Origin: Aeromonas aquatica
GTDB taxonomy: Bacteria > Pseudomonadota > Gammaproteobacteria > Enterobacterales > Aeromonadaceae
Length of the DNA stretch: 64,000 nt
Direction of reading: 5' to 3'
Assembly (NCBI RefSeq): GCF_000764655.1
Contig: NZ_JRGL01000155.1
Span: 1-64,000, forward strand
A model generated the notes under the pieces. It saw only the letters and a program-made list of their open reading frames with translations, searched no databases and was not told the origin of the DNA. Below are positions 1-10,734 of this stretch, piece after piece. The first letter of the stretch is position 1. Every line of letters starts with the position of its first letter. Both the position numbers and the translations under genes were made by a program.

Positions 1-225
1 TTTTTTATTGCCTGAAATTCCTGTTCACTGAATTGTCATTTCTGACGACCTTGCCCGCCTCTTTCCACCTGCCAACCTCATGCCAGCTGCGATTGGGGTT
101 GTATCTGCATCATAACTCGGTAGAGTAAAGGCACATTCAGGGTGTGCCTGTACCATGCATTTTTTCCTCTCTGGTATGGGGATGGCCCGGCCTGTTTTCA
201 TTAACCTTCAGTCAGTGGTATCGAT

Positions 226-543
226 ATGGAACAAGTAAACAAGTCTACTTTCAGCGATGTCTTGGAATATGTGCGTATGTCCCGTCGTCAGAACAAGCTC
301 AAGCGCGAGATCGTCGACAACGAGAAGAAGATCCGTGACAACCAGAAGCGGGTGCTGCTGCTCGACAACCTGAGCGACTACATCAAGCCAGGCATGAGCA
401 TCGATGAAGTGCAGGCTATCATCGCCAACATGCGTGCCGATTACGAGGAGCGGGTTGACGATCACATCATCAAGAATGCCGAGCTCTCCAAGGAGCGCAA
501 GGAGCTGAGTACCAAATTGAAAGGCATGAGCAGCAGCAAATAA
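226..543 (+). CDS. tmaR: TmaR (YeeX/DUF496), pole-localising PTS regulator
   Basis: A 105-residue, highly charged, predicted coiled-coil protein. The central motif [20 protein letters not shown] (about residues 34-53) and the later [20 protein letters not shown] are nearly the same as E. coli YeeX, and the length matches the family. In E. coli, TmaR forms clusters at the cell pole and sequesters PTS enzyme I, so it tunes sugar uptake. The gene stands alone, followed by a rho-independent terminator. I found no strong ribosome-binding site or convincing promoter in the 225 bases upstream. Identification is by direct similarity; the role in this organism is inferred. Confidence 0.93.
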   Translation: MEQVNKSTFSDVLEYVRMSRRQNKLKREIVDNEKKIRDNQKRVLLLDNLSDYIKPGMSIDEVQAIIANMRADYEERVDDHIIKNAELSKERKELSTKLKGMSSSK

Positions 544-562
544 AGCTGCCTCCCTATGCTTG

Positions 563-590
563 AACACCGGCCTTGGCCGGTGTTTCATTT
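563..590 (+). terminator. Rho-independent terminator after tmaR
   Basis: A 10-bp perfect stem (AACACCGGCC / GGCCGGTGTT) with a two-base loop is followed by a short T-rich tract, 20 bases after the tmaR stop codon. Confidence 0.8.
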
Positions 591-756
591 CTGCACATCA
601 GATCGGATCTCTCACCGTACTGCAACAATCGACTCCCTTTTTAATAATTGCCCTGTTAACATCGCATCAAAGCGGTCAATAGTTTTCAAGCCATTGACTT
701 GAAACGACTAAGCTTGAGTGAAAGACAATAAATTGCGTAACCATGGTGGGGCTGAT

Positions 757-3700
757 ATGGGCGCATCAAAACAGACGGATTTGAATAAAGTGGCATCTCA
801 GGATTCATCCGTACCGGACTCGGGCGGGCAGCATAGGCGCAAGCGTCGTCCCTGGTGGCGCTGGTTGTTCTGTTTTATCTTTTTACTTTGTCTGGCCGCC
901 GTGATCGTTCTGGTGGGCTATGAGATGAAGACTTCCCGACTGCAGTCGCAGGAGATCTCCCACTACGCAGCCGAGTTGACTTATCAACTCGAGAAAGGCC
1001 CCAGCAAGCAGATCGCGTTCCCGGATGACGGCCCCTTCGACAAGCGGCTCGGCTATGTGCTGATGCCCATGATCCAGGAGCGGCTCGTCCAGCGTGGCTA
1101 TCAGATCAGCGAGCAGGTGCATTTCTCCGATGCGCTGTACAAGTACGCCAGCCATGGCTTTTTTGTGCCTTATACCGAGAAGGTTCAAGCCGGGCTGACC
1201 CTGCACGATTGCCGCGCAGAGCCCTTCTACCAGTACAAGTATCCGACCCACTACTATCCGGATTTCAGCTCCATCCCCCCTCTGGTTATCCAGTCACTGC
1301 TGTTCATCGAGAACCGGGATCTGCTAAGCAATGAGCAGCCATTGGCCAATCCGGCGGTGGACTGGCCTCGCTTTGGCAAGGCGGCATTGTCCCAAGTGGG
1401 CAAGGCGCTGGACATGCAGGATCAGTCTGCCGGCGGCAGTACGCTCGCCACCCAGGTCGAGAAGTATCGTCACTCTCCCGATGGTCTGACCCTGTCTCCG
1501 ACCGAGAAGATCCGCCAGATGGTTTCGGCCAGCGTCCGTGCCTATCGACTGGGGCCGGAGACGCTGGCGGCACGCAAGCTGGTTGCCTGGGCCTACCTCA
1601 ACTCGGTGCCGCTCTCTGCCGCCCCAGGTTATGGGGAGGTACATGGACTGGGTGATGGCCTCTGGGTCTGGTTCGGGGCCAATGTGGATGAGGTCAATCG
1701 CCTGCTGGATCCTGCCCGCAATCAGGATGCCACTCTGGCGGAGCAGGGGCTGGCGCTACGCCAGGTCGTCTCCCTGATGATTGCTCACCGTCGTCCTTCC
1801 TACTATCTGGCCCAGGGGCGGGACGCGTTGTCGACCCTGACCGACAGTTATCTGCGTCTGTTCGTGCAGGAGGGAATGATCTCCCCGGCACTGATGGAGT
1901 CGGCGCTCAAGGCCAAGCTCGGTTTCCGCGACTTCCTGCAGGCGCCGGCGATCACCCGGGTCAATAACAACAAGGGACTGCAGGTGGCGCGTACTCGCCT
2001 CAGTCGTCAGCTCGGGGTGCAGCTCTATGATCTGGACCGCATGGACCTGACCGCCGATACCACCCTCAACATGCCGCTGCAAAATGATATCTCCCGTTAT
2101 CTGCAGCAACTGGCAGATCCGACGTTCGCCTCCCAGGTCGGCCTCTTTGGTGAGCGCCTGCTCTCGCCGGAGAAGACGGGAGACGTGAAGTACAGCTTCA
2201 CCCTGTTCGAGAAGACGCCGGAAGGGGTCAAGGTACGGGTGCAGACCGATAACACGGATCAGCCATTTGACATCAACGAGGGCAGCAAGCTGGAGTTGGG
2301 CTCCACGGCCAAGCTGCGGGTGCTGACCACCTATCTGGAGATCGTCACCGAGCTGCACGACAGCTATGGGAGCATGCCAGCCGACAGCCTGCGCAAGATA
2401 GAGGTGTCCAACCAGGACAACATCAGCCGCTGGGCCATCTCCTACCTGATGACCGCCAAGGACAAGAGCTTGCCGGTCATGCTGGAGGCGGCACTGGATC
2501 GTAAGTACTCCGCCAGTCCCTATGAGGGCTTCTTCACCGGCGGTGGCATGCATACCTTCAACAACTTCCGCAAGGAGGATAACGGCCGGATCCCACCGAT
2601 CCGCGATGCGTTGCGCGAATCCATCAACCTGCCCTTCGTGCGGCTGATGCGCGACATTGTGCGTTACAGCCTCTACAAGGAAGGTAACCGCGCCCAACTG
2701 CTCAAGGATGATAAGGATCCGCGTCGTACCGAGTACCTGGCCAAGTTCGCCGACAAGGAGGGCCAGACCTACCTGTTGCGTTTCTGGCGCAAATATCGTG
2801 GCAAGACCGCGGATGAGCAGCTCGATACCTTCCTGGACGGCCTCAAGCCCAGCGCGGTGCGGCTCGCGGCCGTACATCGCTACCTGATGCCGGAGGCGTC
2901 GCAGGCTGACTTTGCGGCCTTCCTGGCCAAGCGGTTGCCACGGGAGAAGCTGACTGACAAACGGATCGAGCAGCTCTACACCAGCTATGGTCCGGGTAAG
3001 TATTCACTGCCGGATCAGGGCTATATCGCGCGGGTGCACCCGCTGGAGCTGTGGCTGCTCTCCTACCTCAAGGAGTTCGACAAGGCGACCTTTACCGATG
3101 CGGTCGCAGCCAGCCGGGATGAGCGCCAGGAGGTCTACAGCTGGTTGTTCAAGACCCGCCATCGCAGCGCCCGGGATAGCCGTATCCGTACCATGCTGGA
3201 AGTGGAGGCCTTCCTCGACATCCATCAACGCTGGGCGCGGCTGGGTTATCCGTTCGATCACCTGGTACCGTCCCTGGCAACCGCCCTCGGCAGTTCGGGC
3301 GACAGACCCGCAGCCCTGGCCGAGTTGATGGGGATCATCCAGAACGGCGGCCTGCGCTCGCCGACCCAACGTATCGAGTACCTGTCGTTTGCCAAGGACA
3401 CGCCCTTTGCCACCGTCTTCGAGCCGGCCAATACCAAAGGGGTCCGGGTGCTGCCCGTCGAGGTGACCAACGCCTTGCGCAACGCCCTGTCGAAGGTAGT
3501 GGAAGGGGGAACGGCGCGGCGTATCGCCGGTGCCTTCGCCCTGCCGGATGGTACCGTGCTGTCAATGGGGGGCAAGACGGGGACCGGGGATAACCGGATC
3601 GAGACGGTGGGCCGCTATGGCAATGTGACCAGCTCCCTGGCCCGCAACCGGACTGCGACCTTCGTCTTCTACATCGGGGACGATCACTTCGGTACCCTGA

Positions 3701-3840
3701 CGGCCTATGTGCCGGGCAGCCAGTCCGACAAGTTCCGCTTCACCTCGGCGCTGCCGGTACAGGTGCTCAAGGGGATGGCGCCGCTGCTGATGCCCTATCT
3801 GCAGCCGGGGACCCATACCCAGTGCATGGCAGGCAGTTGA
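757..3840 (+). CDS. Divergent class A penicillin-binding protein (GT51 + transpeptidase)
   Basis: A long (1027 aa) inner-membrane protein with a basic N-terminus, one transmembrane helix near residues 32-55, a GT51-like region (about 165-330) and a transpeptidase region. All three transpeptidase motifs are intact: S516-T-A-K, S622-I-N and K940-T-G-T. The glycosyltransferase part is degenerate. The first acid (E185, in IENRD) and GGST..TQ..K remain, but the position I align with the second catalytic glutamate (E290 of E. coli PBP1b) appears to be Q254. About 300 extra residues separate SIN from KTG. I prefer the ATG at 757, which has GGTGGGG upstream, over an in-frame GTG at 718. It is not PBP1a or PBP1b by architecture. 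The gene is monocistronic, with its own terminator. Confidence 0.85.
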   Translation: MGASKQTDLNKVASQDSSVPDSGGQHRRKRRPWWRWLFCFIFLLCLAAVIVLVGYEMKTSRLQSQEISHYAAELTYQLEKGPSKQIAFPDDGPFDKRLGYVLMPMIQERLVQRGYQISEQVHFSDALYKYASHGFFVPYTEKVQAGLTLHDCRAEPFYQYKYPTHYYPDFSSIPPLVIQSLLFIENRDLLSNEQPLANPAVDWPRFGKAALSQVGKALDMQDQSAGGSTLATQVEKYRHSPDGLTLSPTEKIRQMVSASVRAYRLGPETLAARKLVAWAYLNSVPLSAAPGYGEVHGLGDGLWVWFGANVDEVNRLLDPARNQDATLAEQGLALRQVVSLMIAHRRPSYYLAQGRDALSTLTDSYLRLFVQEGMISPALMESALKAKLGFRDFLQAPAITRVNNNKGLQVARTRLSRQLGVQLYDLDRMDLTADTTLNMPLQNDISRYLQQLADPTFASQVGLFGERLLSPEKTGDVKYSFTLFEKTPEGVKVRVQTDNTDQPFDINEGSKLELGSTAKLRVLTTYLEIVTELHDSYGSMPADSLRKIEVSNQDNISRWAISYLMTAKDKSLPVMLEAALDRKYSASPYEGFFTGGGMHTFNNFRKEDNGRIPPIRDALRESINLPFVRLMRDIVRYSLYKEGNRAQLLKDDKDPRRTEYLAKFADKEGQTYLLRFWRKYRGKTADEQLDTFLDGLKPSAVRLAAVHRYLMPEASQADFAAFLAKRLPREKLTDKRIEQLYTSYGPGKYSLPDQGYIARVHPLELWLLSYLKEFDKATFTDAVAASRDERQEVYSWLFKTRHRSARDSRIRTMLEVEAFLDIHQRWARLGYPFDHLVPSLATALGSSGDRPAALAELMGIIQNGGLRSPTQRIEYLSFAKDTPFATVFEPANTKGVRVLPVEVTNALRNALSKVVEGGTARRIAGAFALPDGTVLSMGGKTGTGDNRIETVGRYGNVTSSLARNRTATFVFYIGDDHFGTLTAYVPGSQSDKFRFTSALPVQVLKGMAPLLMPYLQPGTHTQCMAGS

Positions 3841-3860
3841 TACCCAGGTAGATACCATGA

Positions 3861-3890
3861 AAAACGGGGCCTTATTGGCCCCGTTTTATT
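3861..3890. terminator. Bidirectional terminator between the PBP gene and darP
   Basis: A stem of AAAACGGGGCC / GGCCCCGTTTT with a five-base loop carries T runs on both strands and lies between two convergent genes. Confidence 0.88.
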
Positions 3891-3930
3891 ATGTCCTCGG
3901 TGTCGCTCACACTGGCGACAGCGTCACCCG

Positions 3931-4455
3931 TTACAGCAGATCTTCGATCTCGCCGCGCAGATATTGGTAGATCTCGCGGAAGGCCACCGGCGGCTTGTTC
4001 AGCTCCCGCTCCTTGTTGGCGCTGCGGATCAACTGGCGGAGCTTCTGGCGATCCAGATCGTGGAACTGGGCCATCAATTCATTGAGGGCGCTGTCACCTT
4101 CGGTGATCAGGCGCTCACGCCACTGCTCCAGCCGATGCAGGCGAGCATTCACGGTGGAGTGGCGGTTCTTGAAGATGGTAAGAGCCTGTTCGATCGGCTC
4201 AATATCCCGGCTACGCATCAGGCGACCGATGAACTGCAGGTGGCGGCGGAAGGACTCGTCCTTCTTGGGCTTGAGCTTGCGGCCCAGCTCGATGGCCTCG
4301 GCCAGCTCTTCATCCAACGGGATTTTTTCCAGCTCGCTATGGCTCAGGGAAACGATCTCAGCCCCCAGCTTTTGCAGTGCTTCGGCGTCGCGCTTGAGCT
4401 GGCTCTTGCTGGGACCCCAATCGTCCATTTCGTTGTCGTCTTGATACTGACTCAT
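3931..4455 (-). CDS. darP: DarP (YjgA), 50S ribosome assembly factor
   Basis: 174 aa (E. coli YjgA has 183). The acidic start MSQYQDDNEMDDWGPSKSQ, followed by SQLKRDAEALQKLG and the all-helical charged body, is typical of the DUF615/YjgA family. In E. coli the protein binds late pre-50S particles and helps the peptidyl-transferase centre mature. The reading frame stays open far upstream, antisense to pmbA, but the start is placed at the ATG at 4453-4455 because the family similarity begins there. It diverges from pmbA, the same arrangement as in E. coli, so the 111-base gap should hold promoters for both. Confidence 0.92.
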   Translation of the reverse strand: MSQYQDDNEMDDWGPSKSQLKRDAEALQKLGAEIVSLSHSELEKIPLDEELAEAIELGRKLKPKKDESFRRHLQFIGRLMRSRDIEPIEQALTIFKNRHSTVNARLHRLEQWRERLITEGDSALNELMAQFHDLDRQKLRQLIRSANKERELNKPPVAFREIYQYLRGEIEDLL

Positions 4456-4566
4456 CGGTCTCTGATTCCTGTCATTCACGTTGGGGGATATGTTACCAGC
4501 TTCTCCCGCTGGGCGCAGGGGTCTGATATGCTTAGCCCCTTTCCTTCCTTCATACAGATGTGAGTT

Positions 4567-5910
4567 ATGGACCAGCAAGACCAAATCCGCCAGGATCAAG
4601 CCCATCTCGAGGCCGTCGTCGCCGAGGCTCTGGAGATAGCCAAAGGACTGGGCGCCGGGCTTGCCGAAGTCTCCATCAGCAAGCAGACCGGGTTGTCGGT
4701 GAACACCCGGGGCTGTGAGCTGGAAAGCATCGAATTCAACAAGGATGGGGCGCTCGGCATCGCCGTCTATCGCGACGGTTGCAAGGGCTCTTCCTCGACC
4801 ACCGACCTGAGCCCATCGGCGATCCGTGCCGCCGTCGAAGCGGCCATGGAGATAGCCCGCCACACCTCGCCCGATGTGTGTGCCGGCCTGGCGGATGCCG
4901 AGTTGCTGGCCTGGGATGCCCCGGATCTGCAGCTGTGTCATCCCACCCTGCTGGATCCCCAACGGGGGATCGAGCTGGCCATCGAGTGTGAGCGGCTGGC
5001 GCTGGGTCGCGATGCCCGCATCAAGCACTCCGATGGTGGCAGCTTCTCCAGCCATCTGGGGGTCAAGGTGTATGGCAACAGCCACGGTTTCGTCAGAGGC
5101 TATGCGGCGTCGCGCAATTCCCTGAGCTGTGTGCTGATCGGTGAGCAGGATGGCGACATGCAGCGGGACTATGGCTACTCCTCCAGCCGGGATCTGGCTG
5201 GGCTCTGGAGCCCACAGCGTATCGCCGACGAGGCGGTGGAACGCACCCTTTCCCGGCTCGGCGCCCGCAAGATCTCCACCCGCCATGCTCCCGTGTTGTT
5301 CCACCCCGACACTGCGGCCGGGCTCTGGGGCCATCTGGTGACGGCCATCAGCGGCGGCAGCCTGTATCGCAAGTCGAGCTTCCTGCTGGACAAGTTGAAT
5401 GAGCAGATATTGCCCGACTGGCTCAGCATCCGGGAGTTCCCCCACCTGCTGGGTGGGCTGGCGAGTACCCCGTTCGATGGCGAAGGGGTGCGTACCCGCG
5501 ACATGGATATCATCCGCGATGGCCGCCTGATGAGCTGGCTGCTCACCTCCTACTCGGCGCGCAAGCTGGGGCTGACCACCACGGGTCACGCCGGTGGCAT
5601 CCACAACTGGCAGGTTTCGAATACCGGTCAGGACTTCCAGGGCATGCTCAGGGAGATGGGCACCGGTCTGCTGGTGACCGAGCTGATGGGGCAGGGGGTC
5701 AACATCGTCAACGGGGACTACTCCCGTGGCGCCGCCGGTTTCTGGGTGGAGAATGGCGAAATTGCCTATCCAGTGGAGGAAATCACCATAGCCGGCAACC
5801 TGGCCGACATGTTCCGCTCCCTGGTCGCGGTGGGGACGGATGAAGACGAGCGCTCCAGCCTCAAGACCGGCTCGGTGCTGGTCGAGCGGATGAAGCTGGC
5901 GGGGCACTGA
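4567..5910 (+). CDS. pmbA: PmbA/TldE, subunit of the TldD/TldE metalloprotease
   Basis: 447 aa (E. coli 450). The motifs [28 protein letters not shown] and [20 protein letters not shown] are characteristic of the U62 peptidase family. TldE pairs with TldD to form a cytoplasmic protease that matures microcin B17 and degrades CcdA in E. coli. TldE itself lacks the zinc-binding HExxxH helix, and no such motif is present here, as expected for this partner. No tldD lies in the window. The gene ends at a strong bidirectional terminator. Confidence 0.93.
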   Translation: MDQQDQIRQDQAHLEAVVAEALEIAKGLGAGLAEVSISKQTGLSVNTRGCELESIEFNKDGALGIAVYRDGCKGSSSTTDLSPSAIRAAVEAAMEIARHTSPDVCAGLADAELLAWDAPDLQLCHPTLLDPQRGIELAIECERLALGRDARIKHSDGGSFSSHLGVKVYGNSHGFVRGYAASRNSLSCVLIGEQDGDMQRDYGYSSSRDLAGLWSPQRIADEAVERTLSRLGARKISTRHAPVLFHPDTAAGLWGHLVTAISGGSLYRKSSFLLDKLNEQILPDWLSIREFPHLLGGLASTPFDGEGVRTRDMDIIRDGRLMSWLLTSYSARKLGLTTTGHAGGIHNWQVSNTGQDFQGMLREMGTGLLVTELMGQGVNIVNGDYSRGAAGFWVENGEIAYPVEEITIAGNLADMFRSLVAVGTDEDERSSLKTGSVLVERMKLAGH

Positions 5911-5941
5911 TCCTCTTCTTCCATTCCCGATTGCGGCCATG

Positions 5942-5980
5942 AAAAAGGCCCCCTCGCCAACGCGAGGGGGCCTTTTTATC
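5942..5980. terminator. Bidirectional terminator between pmbA and murA
   Basis: A long stem (AAAAAGGCCCCCTCG / CGAGGGGGCCTTTTT) with a short loop has T runs on both strands and separates convergent genes. Confidence 0.92.
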
Positions 5981-6002
5981 AGACATTCACCAGGTGCCGA
6001 GA

Positions 6003-7259
<1,257 letters not shown>

Positions 7260-7275
7260 TTACTTAGATACCAAA

Positions 7276-7533
7276 TCAGGAGGGCAATAGGAATTTACGT
7301 TCGCGCTTCCACTCGGCATCGGTAAAGGCCTTGATGGAGAGTGCGTGGATGGCGTTGCTGGCGATCTTGTCCATCAGCGGGGCATAGATGGCCTGCTGTT
7401 TCTTGACCCGGCTCATACCGTCAAACATGTCACCGACGGCGATCACCTGAAAGTGACTACCGTCCCCTTTGACATGGACTTCGGACAATGGCAAGGCCTC
7501 AAGGAGTATCGCTTCAATTTCAGAGACTTGCAT
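7276..7533 (-). CDS. ibaG: IbaG (YrbA), BolA-family protein
   Basis: 85 aa, a single BolA domain. The motif [31 protein letters not shown] and the later [10 protein letters not shown] match IbaG/YrbA. BolA-family proteins bind monothiol glutaredoxins and [2Fe-2S] clusters through conserved His and Cys residues, and in E. coli IbaG is linked to acid stress. The start codon overlaps the mlaB stop by one base (TAATG), so translation is probably coupled to mlaB. Confidence 0.94.
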   Translation of the reverse strand: MQVSEIEAILLEALPLSEVHVKGDGSHFQVIAVGDMFDGMSRVKKQQAIYAPLMDKIASNAIHALSIKAFTDAEWKRERKFLLPS

Positions 7534-7805
7534 TATGCGTCCTCAGTGTTGGGCGGGGTTGATTGAAACAAATCGGCCACCCCGTACAGGTTGGCCAAGG
7601 TATGAAAATCACGAGAGGCGCCCACCAACCGTGGCGAGCCTCCCCGTGCCAGAGCGGCCTTGGCCCATTTGACCAACAGGGCCAGCCCGGCGGAATCCAG
7701 GGTGGTGACCTCACCGAGCTCGAGCTCGTCGTCTTGCCACCACTCCGAGCGGCGCTGCCACAGGTCAACGACCTGTGGCGCCTGCAGCTCACCGCTTAAT
7801 TTCAT
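7533..7805 (-). CDS. mlaB: MlaB, STAS-domain subunit of the Mla transporter
   Basis: 90 aa, a STAS domain with the core [20 protein letters not shown]. It binds MlaF in the cytoplasmic part of the MlaFEDB complex and controls its ATPase, helping to maintain outer-membrane lipid asymmetry. The frame remains open upstream, but the ATG at 7803-7805 overlaps the mlaC stop (ATGA), gives the normal length, and is the likely start. Confidence 0.92.
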   Translation of the reverse strand: MKLSGELQAPQVVDLWQRRSEWWQDDELELGEVTTLDSAGLALLVKWAKAALARGGSPRLVGASRDFHTLANLYGVADLFQSTPPNTEDA

Positions 7806-8437
7806 GATTTGATGACCAGCGGCTTGGCATTGTGTTCGCGCAACTGGGCGATCACCGCATCTATGCCGTTCTGGCGGATGAGGCCACCGAGCTCGCTCTG
7901 TTTGGCGGAGAGCAGGCTGATGCCTTCGGCGACCATGTCGAAGGCCTTCCACTCGCCGGTCTTGTTGTTCTTGCGCAGCTTGAACTCGAGGAAGATGTCT
8001 GGCTTGCCGGTCTCTTTCACGCTGACGCTGACGGCGGTGATGTTGCTGTCGCTCGGTGTCTTGCCCGGCTGCACTTTGACGGTCTGCTGGTCGAAGTGGG
8101 CGAGGGCATCGGCGTAGGAGCTCACCATGTACTCGGTGAATACATCGACGAAGGCGTCGCGTTGGGCCGGGGTGGTTTCTTTAATCTGGTTGCCGAGCAC
8201 CTTGTAGGCGGCGAAGCGGTTATCCACGTAGGGCAGCAACTCTTCGCGGATGATGACCCTCAGGTGATCCGGATTGCTCTTGACCTGGGCCTGATCCGAC
8301 TTGAGACGGGCGAAGGTCTGCTGGGCGGCTTGATCCACCAAGGCATAGGGATCCGAGGCTTTGACCTCTGCCAGGGCGGTCACGGAAAACAACATGCTGG
8401 TCATCAGGCCCAGCAGCAGGGCGATCTTCTTGAACAT
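7802..8437 (-). CDS. mlaC: MlaC, periplasmic phospholipid shuttle
   Basis: 211 aa, the same length as E. coli MlaC. It begins with a signal peptide (basic MFKKI, hydrophobic core, cleavage near ALA-EVKA). YVDNRFAAYKVLG and YSSYADALAHF-like segments fit the Tol-Tol-Ttg2 (MlaC) fold. It carries phospholipids across the periplasm between the outer-membrane MlaA complex and MlaFEDB. It is two bases downstream of mlaD and overlaps mlaB by four bases, consistent with one mlaFEDCB transcript. Confidence 0.95.
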   Translation of the reverse strand: MFKKIALLLGLMTSMLFSVTALAEVKASDPYALVDQAAQQTFARLKSDQAQVKSNPDHLRVIIREELLPYVDNRFAAYKVLGNQIKETTPAQRDAFVDVFTEYMVSSYADALAHFDQQTVKVQPGKTPSDSNITAVSVSVKETGKPDIFLEFKLRKNNKTGEWKAFDMVAEGISLLSAKQSELGGLIRQNGIDAVIAQLREHNAKPLVIKS

Positions 8438-8439
8438 GG

Positions 8440-8940
8440 TTACTCCTTGGTTGCTGGCGGGTTGGTGGCTGGAGAAGACTGGCTGTAGAGGAATTTGCCG
8501 ATCAGATCTTCCAGCACTATGGCTGATTTGGTGTCTTCGATCATGTCACCATCCTTGAGCATGTTGGTGCCCATCTCCTCATCGGTGAAGCCAGGCGCCA
8601 GGCCGACATATTGCTCGCCGAGCAGGCCCGAGGTCAGGATGGAGAGGGTGCTGGTCTCGGAAAACTCGCCGGCGGCCTTCTGCATCTGCAGGGAGACGAC
8701 AGGCACCTGGCTCTTGGCGTCCAGGGTGATGTCACTGACCCGGCCGACCACCACGCCACCCACCTTGACCGGTGAGCGCACTTTCAGGCCGCCGATATTA
8801 TCGAAATGGGCGCGCAGGGTATAGGTTTCTCCTTCCGGTTTGAAACTCAATCCCGCCACTTGCAGCGCCAATGCCAGAATGGCCGCGATGCCAGCCAGCA
8901 TGAAGGCGCCAACCAGGAATTCTACTTTGCTGAACTTCAT
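8440..8940 (-). CDS. mlaD: MlaD, MCE-domain subunit
   Basis: 166 aa. It has one N-terminal membrane anchor (about residues 8-28) and one MCE domain (RAHFDNIGGLKVRSPVKVGGVVVG, with later LLGEQYVGL). MlaD forms a hexameric periplasmic ring on MlaFE and handles lipid. Starting at the ATG at 8938-8940 places the anchor at the N-terminus as in E. coli. The longer open frame upstream, antisense-free but inside mlaE, is discarded. The C-terminal tail is shorter than in E. coli (183 aa). Confidence 0.94.
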   Translation of the reverse strand: MKFSKVEFLVGAFMLAGIAAILALALQVAGLSFKPEGETYTLRAHFDNIGGLKVRSPVKVGGVVVGRVSDITLDAKSQVPVVSLQMQKAAGEFSETSTLSILTSGLLGEQYVGLAPGFTDEEMGTNMLKDGDMIEDTKSAIVLEDLIGKFLYSQSSPATNPPATKE

Positions 8941-8947
8941 CTTTACC

Positions 8948-9730
8948 TTATCCAAACATGACTGCGGTGAGTATAAAATCCAGACCGAGCACGGCCAGGG
9001 ATGAGTGGACCACGGTGCGGGTCGTCGCCTGACTGATCCCGGCCGATGTCGGCTTGGCATCATAGCCATTGAAGAGCGCAATCCAGGTGACAACCAGGGC
9101 GAAGATCACGCTCTTGATGGCTCCTTGCATGATGTCATCCTGCCAATCGACGGCGGCCTGCATGGCGGACCAGAAGCTGCCCTCGTCCACTCCCAGCCAG
9201 TCCACACCGACCAGCTTGCCACCGAAGATGCCGATCAGGCTGAACATGAAGGCCAGCAGCGGCATGCTGATAACCCCGGCCCAGAAGCGGGGAGCCACCA
9301 CCCGGCGCAGGGGATCCACCGCCATCATCTCCAGGCTGGAGAGCTGCTCTGTGGCTTTCATCAGGCCGATCTCGGCGGTCAGGGCGGAACCCGCCCGGCC
9401 GGCAAACAGCAGGGCGGTGACCACGGGACCGAGCTCCCGCAGCAGGGAAAGCGAGACCAGTGGCCCCAGGCTCTGCTCGGCGCCGAAATCCTTCAATACG
9501 TTGTAACCCTGCAAGGAGAGCACCATGCCGATAAACAATCCCGACACCAGAATGATGGCGACGGATTGCACGCCCACCACATAGAGCTGTTGCATCAGCA
9601 GGGGGAAGTGCTTGCGTGGCTGGGGGCGGCCCGCCAGCGCATGAAACAGCATGATGGTGGCGCGGCCAATGGCACTGATGACGCGCACCCCGACCCGACC
9701 CAGTTTGCTTACTTGGCTTGTCAACATCAC
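8948..9730 (-). CDS. mlaE: MlaE, ABC permease of the Mla system
   Basis: 260 aa, identical in length to E. coli MlaE, with about five hydrophobic helices. The conserved ADR-type segment [26 protein letters not shown] and [17 protein letters not shown] are typical of the MlaE/permease family. It forms the membrane core contacted by MlaF and MlaD. It overlaps the mlaF stop by four bases. Confidence 0.96.
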   Translation of the reverse strand: MMLTSQVSKLGRVGVRVISAIGRATIMLFHALAGRPQPRKHFPLLMQQLYVVGVQSVAIILVSGLFIGMVLSLQGYNVLKDFGAEQSLGPLVSLSLLRELGPVVTALLFAGRAGSALTAEIGLMKATEQLSSLEMMAVDPLRRVVAPRFWAGVISMPLLAFMFSLIGIFGGKLVGVDWLGVDEGSFWSAMQAAVDWQDDIMQGAIKSVIFALVVTWIALFNGYDAKPTSAGISQATTRTVVHSSLAVLGLDFILTAVMFG

Positions 9731-10527
9731 AGATCCTGTAGCAGATCGCCTGCCGGAAAATGAAACGGAACAGGACCGTCGGGCAATCCTTTCAGGAACT
9801 GCTCGACCTCGGGGTTGTGTTCCTCACGCAGCTGATCCGGGGTGCCATGGGCCACCACCTTGCGATTGGCGATGATGTAGGCGTAGTCGGCGATACTCAG
9901 CACCTCTTTCACATCGTGGGTGACGATGACGGAGGTGATGCCGAGGGCATCGTTCAGTTCCTTGATGAGCTTGACCAGCACCGCCATGGTGATGGGGTCC
10001 TGACCGACGAAGGGTTCGTCATACATGATGAGGTCCGGATCCAGCGCGATGGATCTGGCCAGCGCGGCGCGGCGTGCCATGCCACCGGAGAGCTCGGACG
10101 GCATCAGCCTGGCCGCCCCGCGCAGCCCGACGGCCTGCAACTTCATCATGACGATGGTGTGGATTAGCTCCTCCGGCAGGCCGGAGTGTTCGCGCAGCGG
10201 GAAGGCCACGTTGTCGAATACCGTCATGCCGGTGAACAGGGCACCGCTCTGGAACAGCATGCTCATCCGCTTGCGCACCTCGTACAGGCGGTTGCGGGAG
10301 AGGCTGGGAATGTCTTCCCCGTCGAACAGAATATGACCCGATTCCGGTTTCAGCTGGCCACCGATCAGGCGCAGCAAGGTGGTCTTGCCGATGCCGCTTG
10401 GCCCCATGACGGCGGTGACCTTGCCACGGGGAATGGTCAGGTTGATCCTGTCGTACAGCAACCTATCGCCGTGACTGAAGCTCAGATCGGCGATGGTGAT
10501 CAGGTCATCGTTCAAACAATTGTCCAT
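9727..10527 (-). CDS. mlaF: MlaF, ATPase of the Mla transporter
   Basis: 266 aa. It is an ABC ATPase with Walker [10 protein letters not shown], signature [14 protein letters not shown], Walker [10 protein letters not shown] and switch H in VIVTHDV. It powers lipid movement by MlaFEDB. It is the first gene of a six-gene minus-strand unit (mlaF-E-D-C-B-ibaG), then murA, and is divergent from kdsD. Confidence 0.96.
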   Translation of the reverse strand: MDNCLNDDLITIADLSFSHGDRLLYDRINLTIPRGKVTAVMGPSGIGKTTLLRLIGGQLKPESGHILFDGEDIPSLSRNRLYEVRKRMSMLFQSGALFTGMTVFDNVAFPLREHSGLPEELIHTIVMMKLQAVGLRGAARLMPSELSGGMARRAALARSIALDPDLIMYDEPFVGQDPITMAVLVKLIKELNDALGITSVIVTHDVKEVLSIADYAYIIANRKVVAHGTPDQLREEHNPEVEQFLKGLPDGPVPFHFPAGDLLQDL

Positions 10528-10547
10528 CCGGTATAAAAGAAGAGCGA

Positions 10548-10576
10548 ATTTTATGGGCTAGTCTAGGTCTAAGCAA
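10548..10576 (-). promoter_or_regulatory. Candidate promoter for mlaFEDCB
   Basis: Read on the minus strand, a TAAAAT -10 (10548-10553) lies 17 bases from a weak -35, TTGCTT (10571-10576), 21 bases ahead of the mlaF start. The -10 is good and the -35 poor. The spacer holds two CTAG tetranucleotides. Confidence 0.4.
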
Positions 10577-10670
10577 CAGCAAGGAACAACTATTGGACGT
10601 CTATCCCCCCCAAATACACGACAGTTTTATGTAACAACTTGCATCAACGGGGTGATGGCCCCGCATCCGA

Positions 10671-10700
10671 TTCGCTTATCTCGACAGACTTTTTTATAAT
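10671..10700 (+). promoter_or_regulatory. Candidate promoter for kdsD
   Basis: A perfect TATAAT at 10695-10700 has a poor -35-like TTCGCT 18 bases upstream. It falls inside an upstream in-frame extension of kdsD, which supports starting kdsD at 10735. Confidence 0.45.
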
Positions 10701-10734
10701 CCCGCAGCAAATTTCGGCCCGGAGCTGTGCATTT

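Noticed and set aside
3931-5940. 669-codon minus-strand open frame running from darP through the whole of pmbA
   Set aside because: Only the last 174 codons are DarP. The rest is antisense to a conserved gene and arises from GC-rich third positions that remove stop codons on the other strand.
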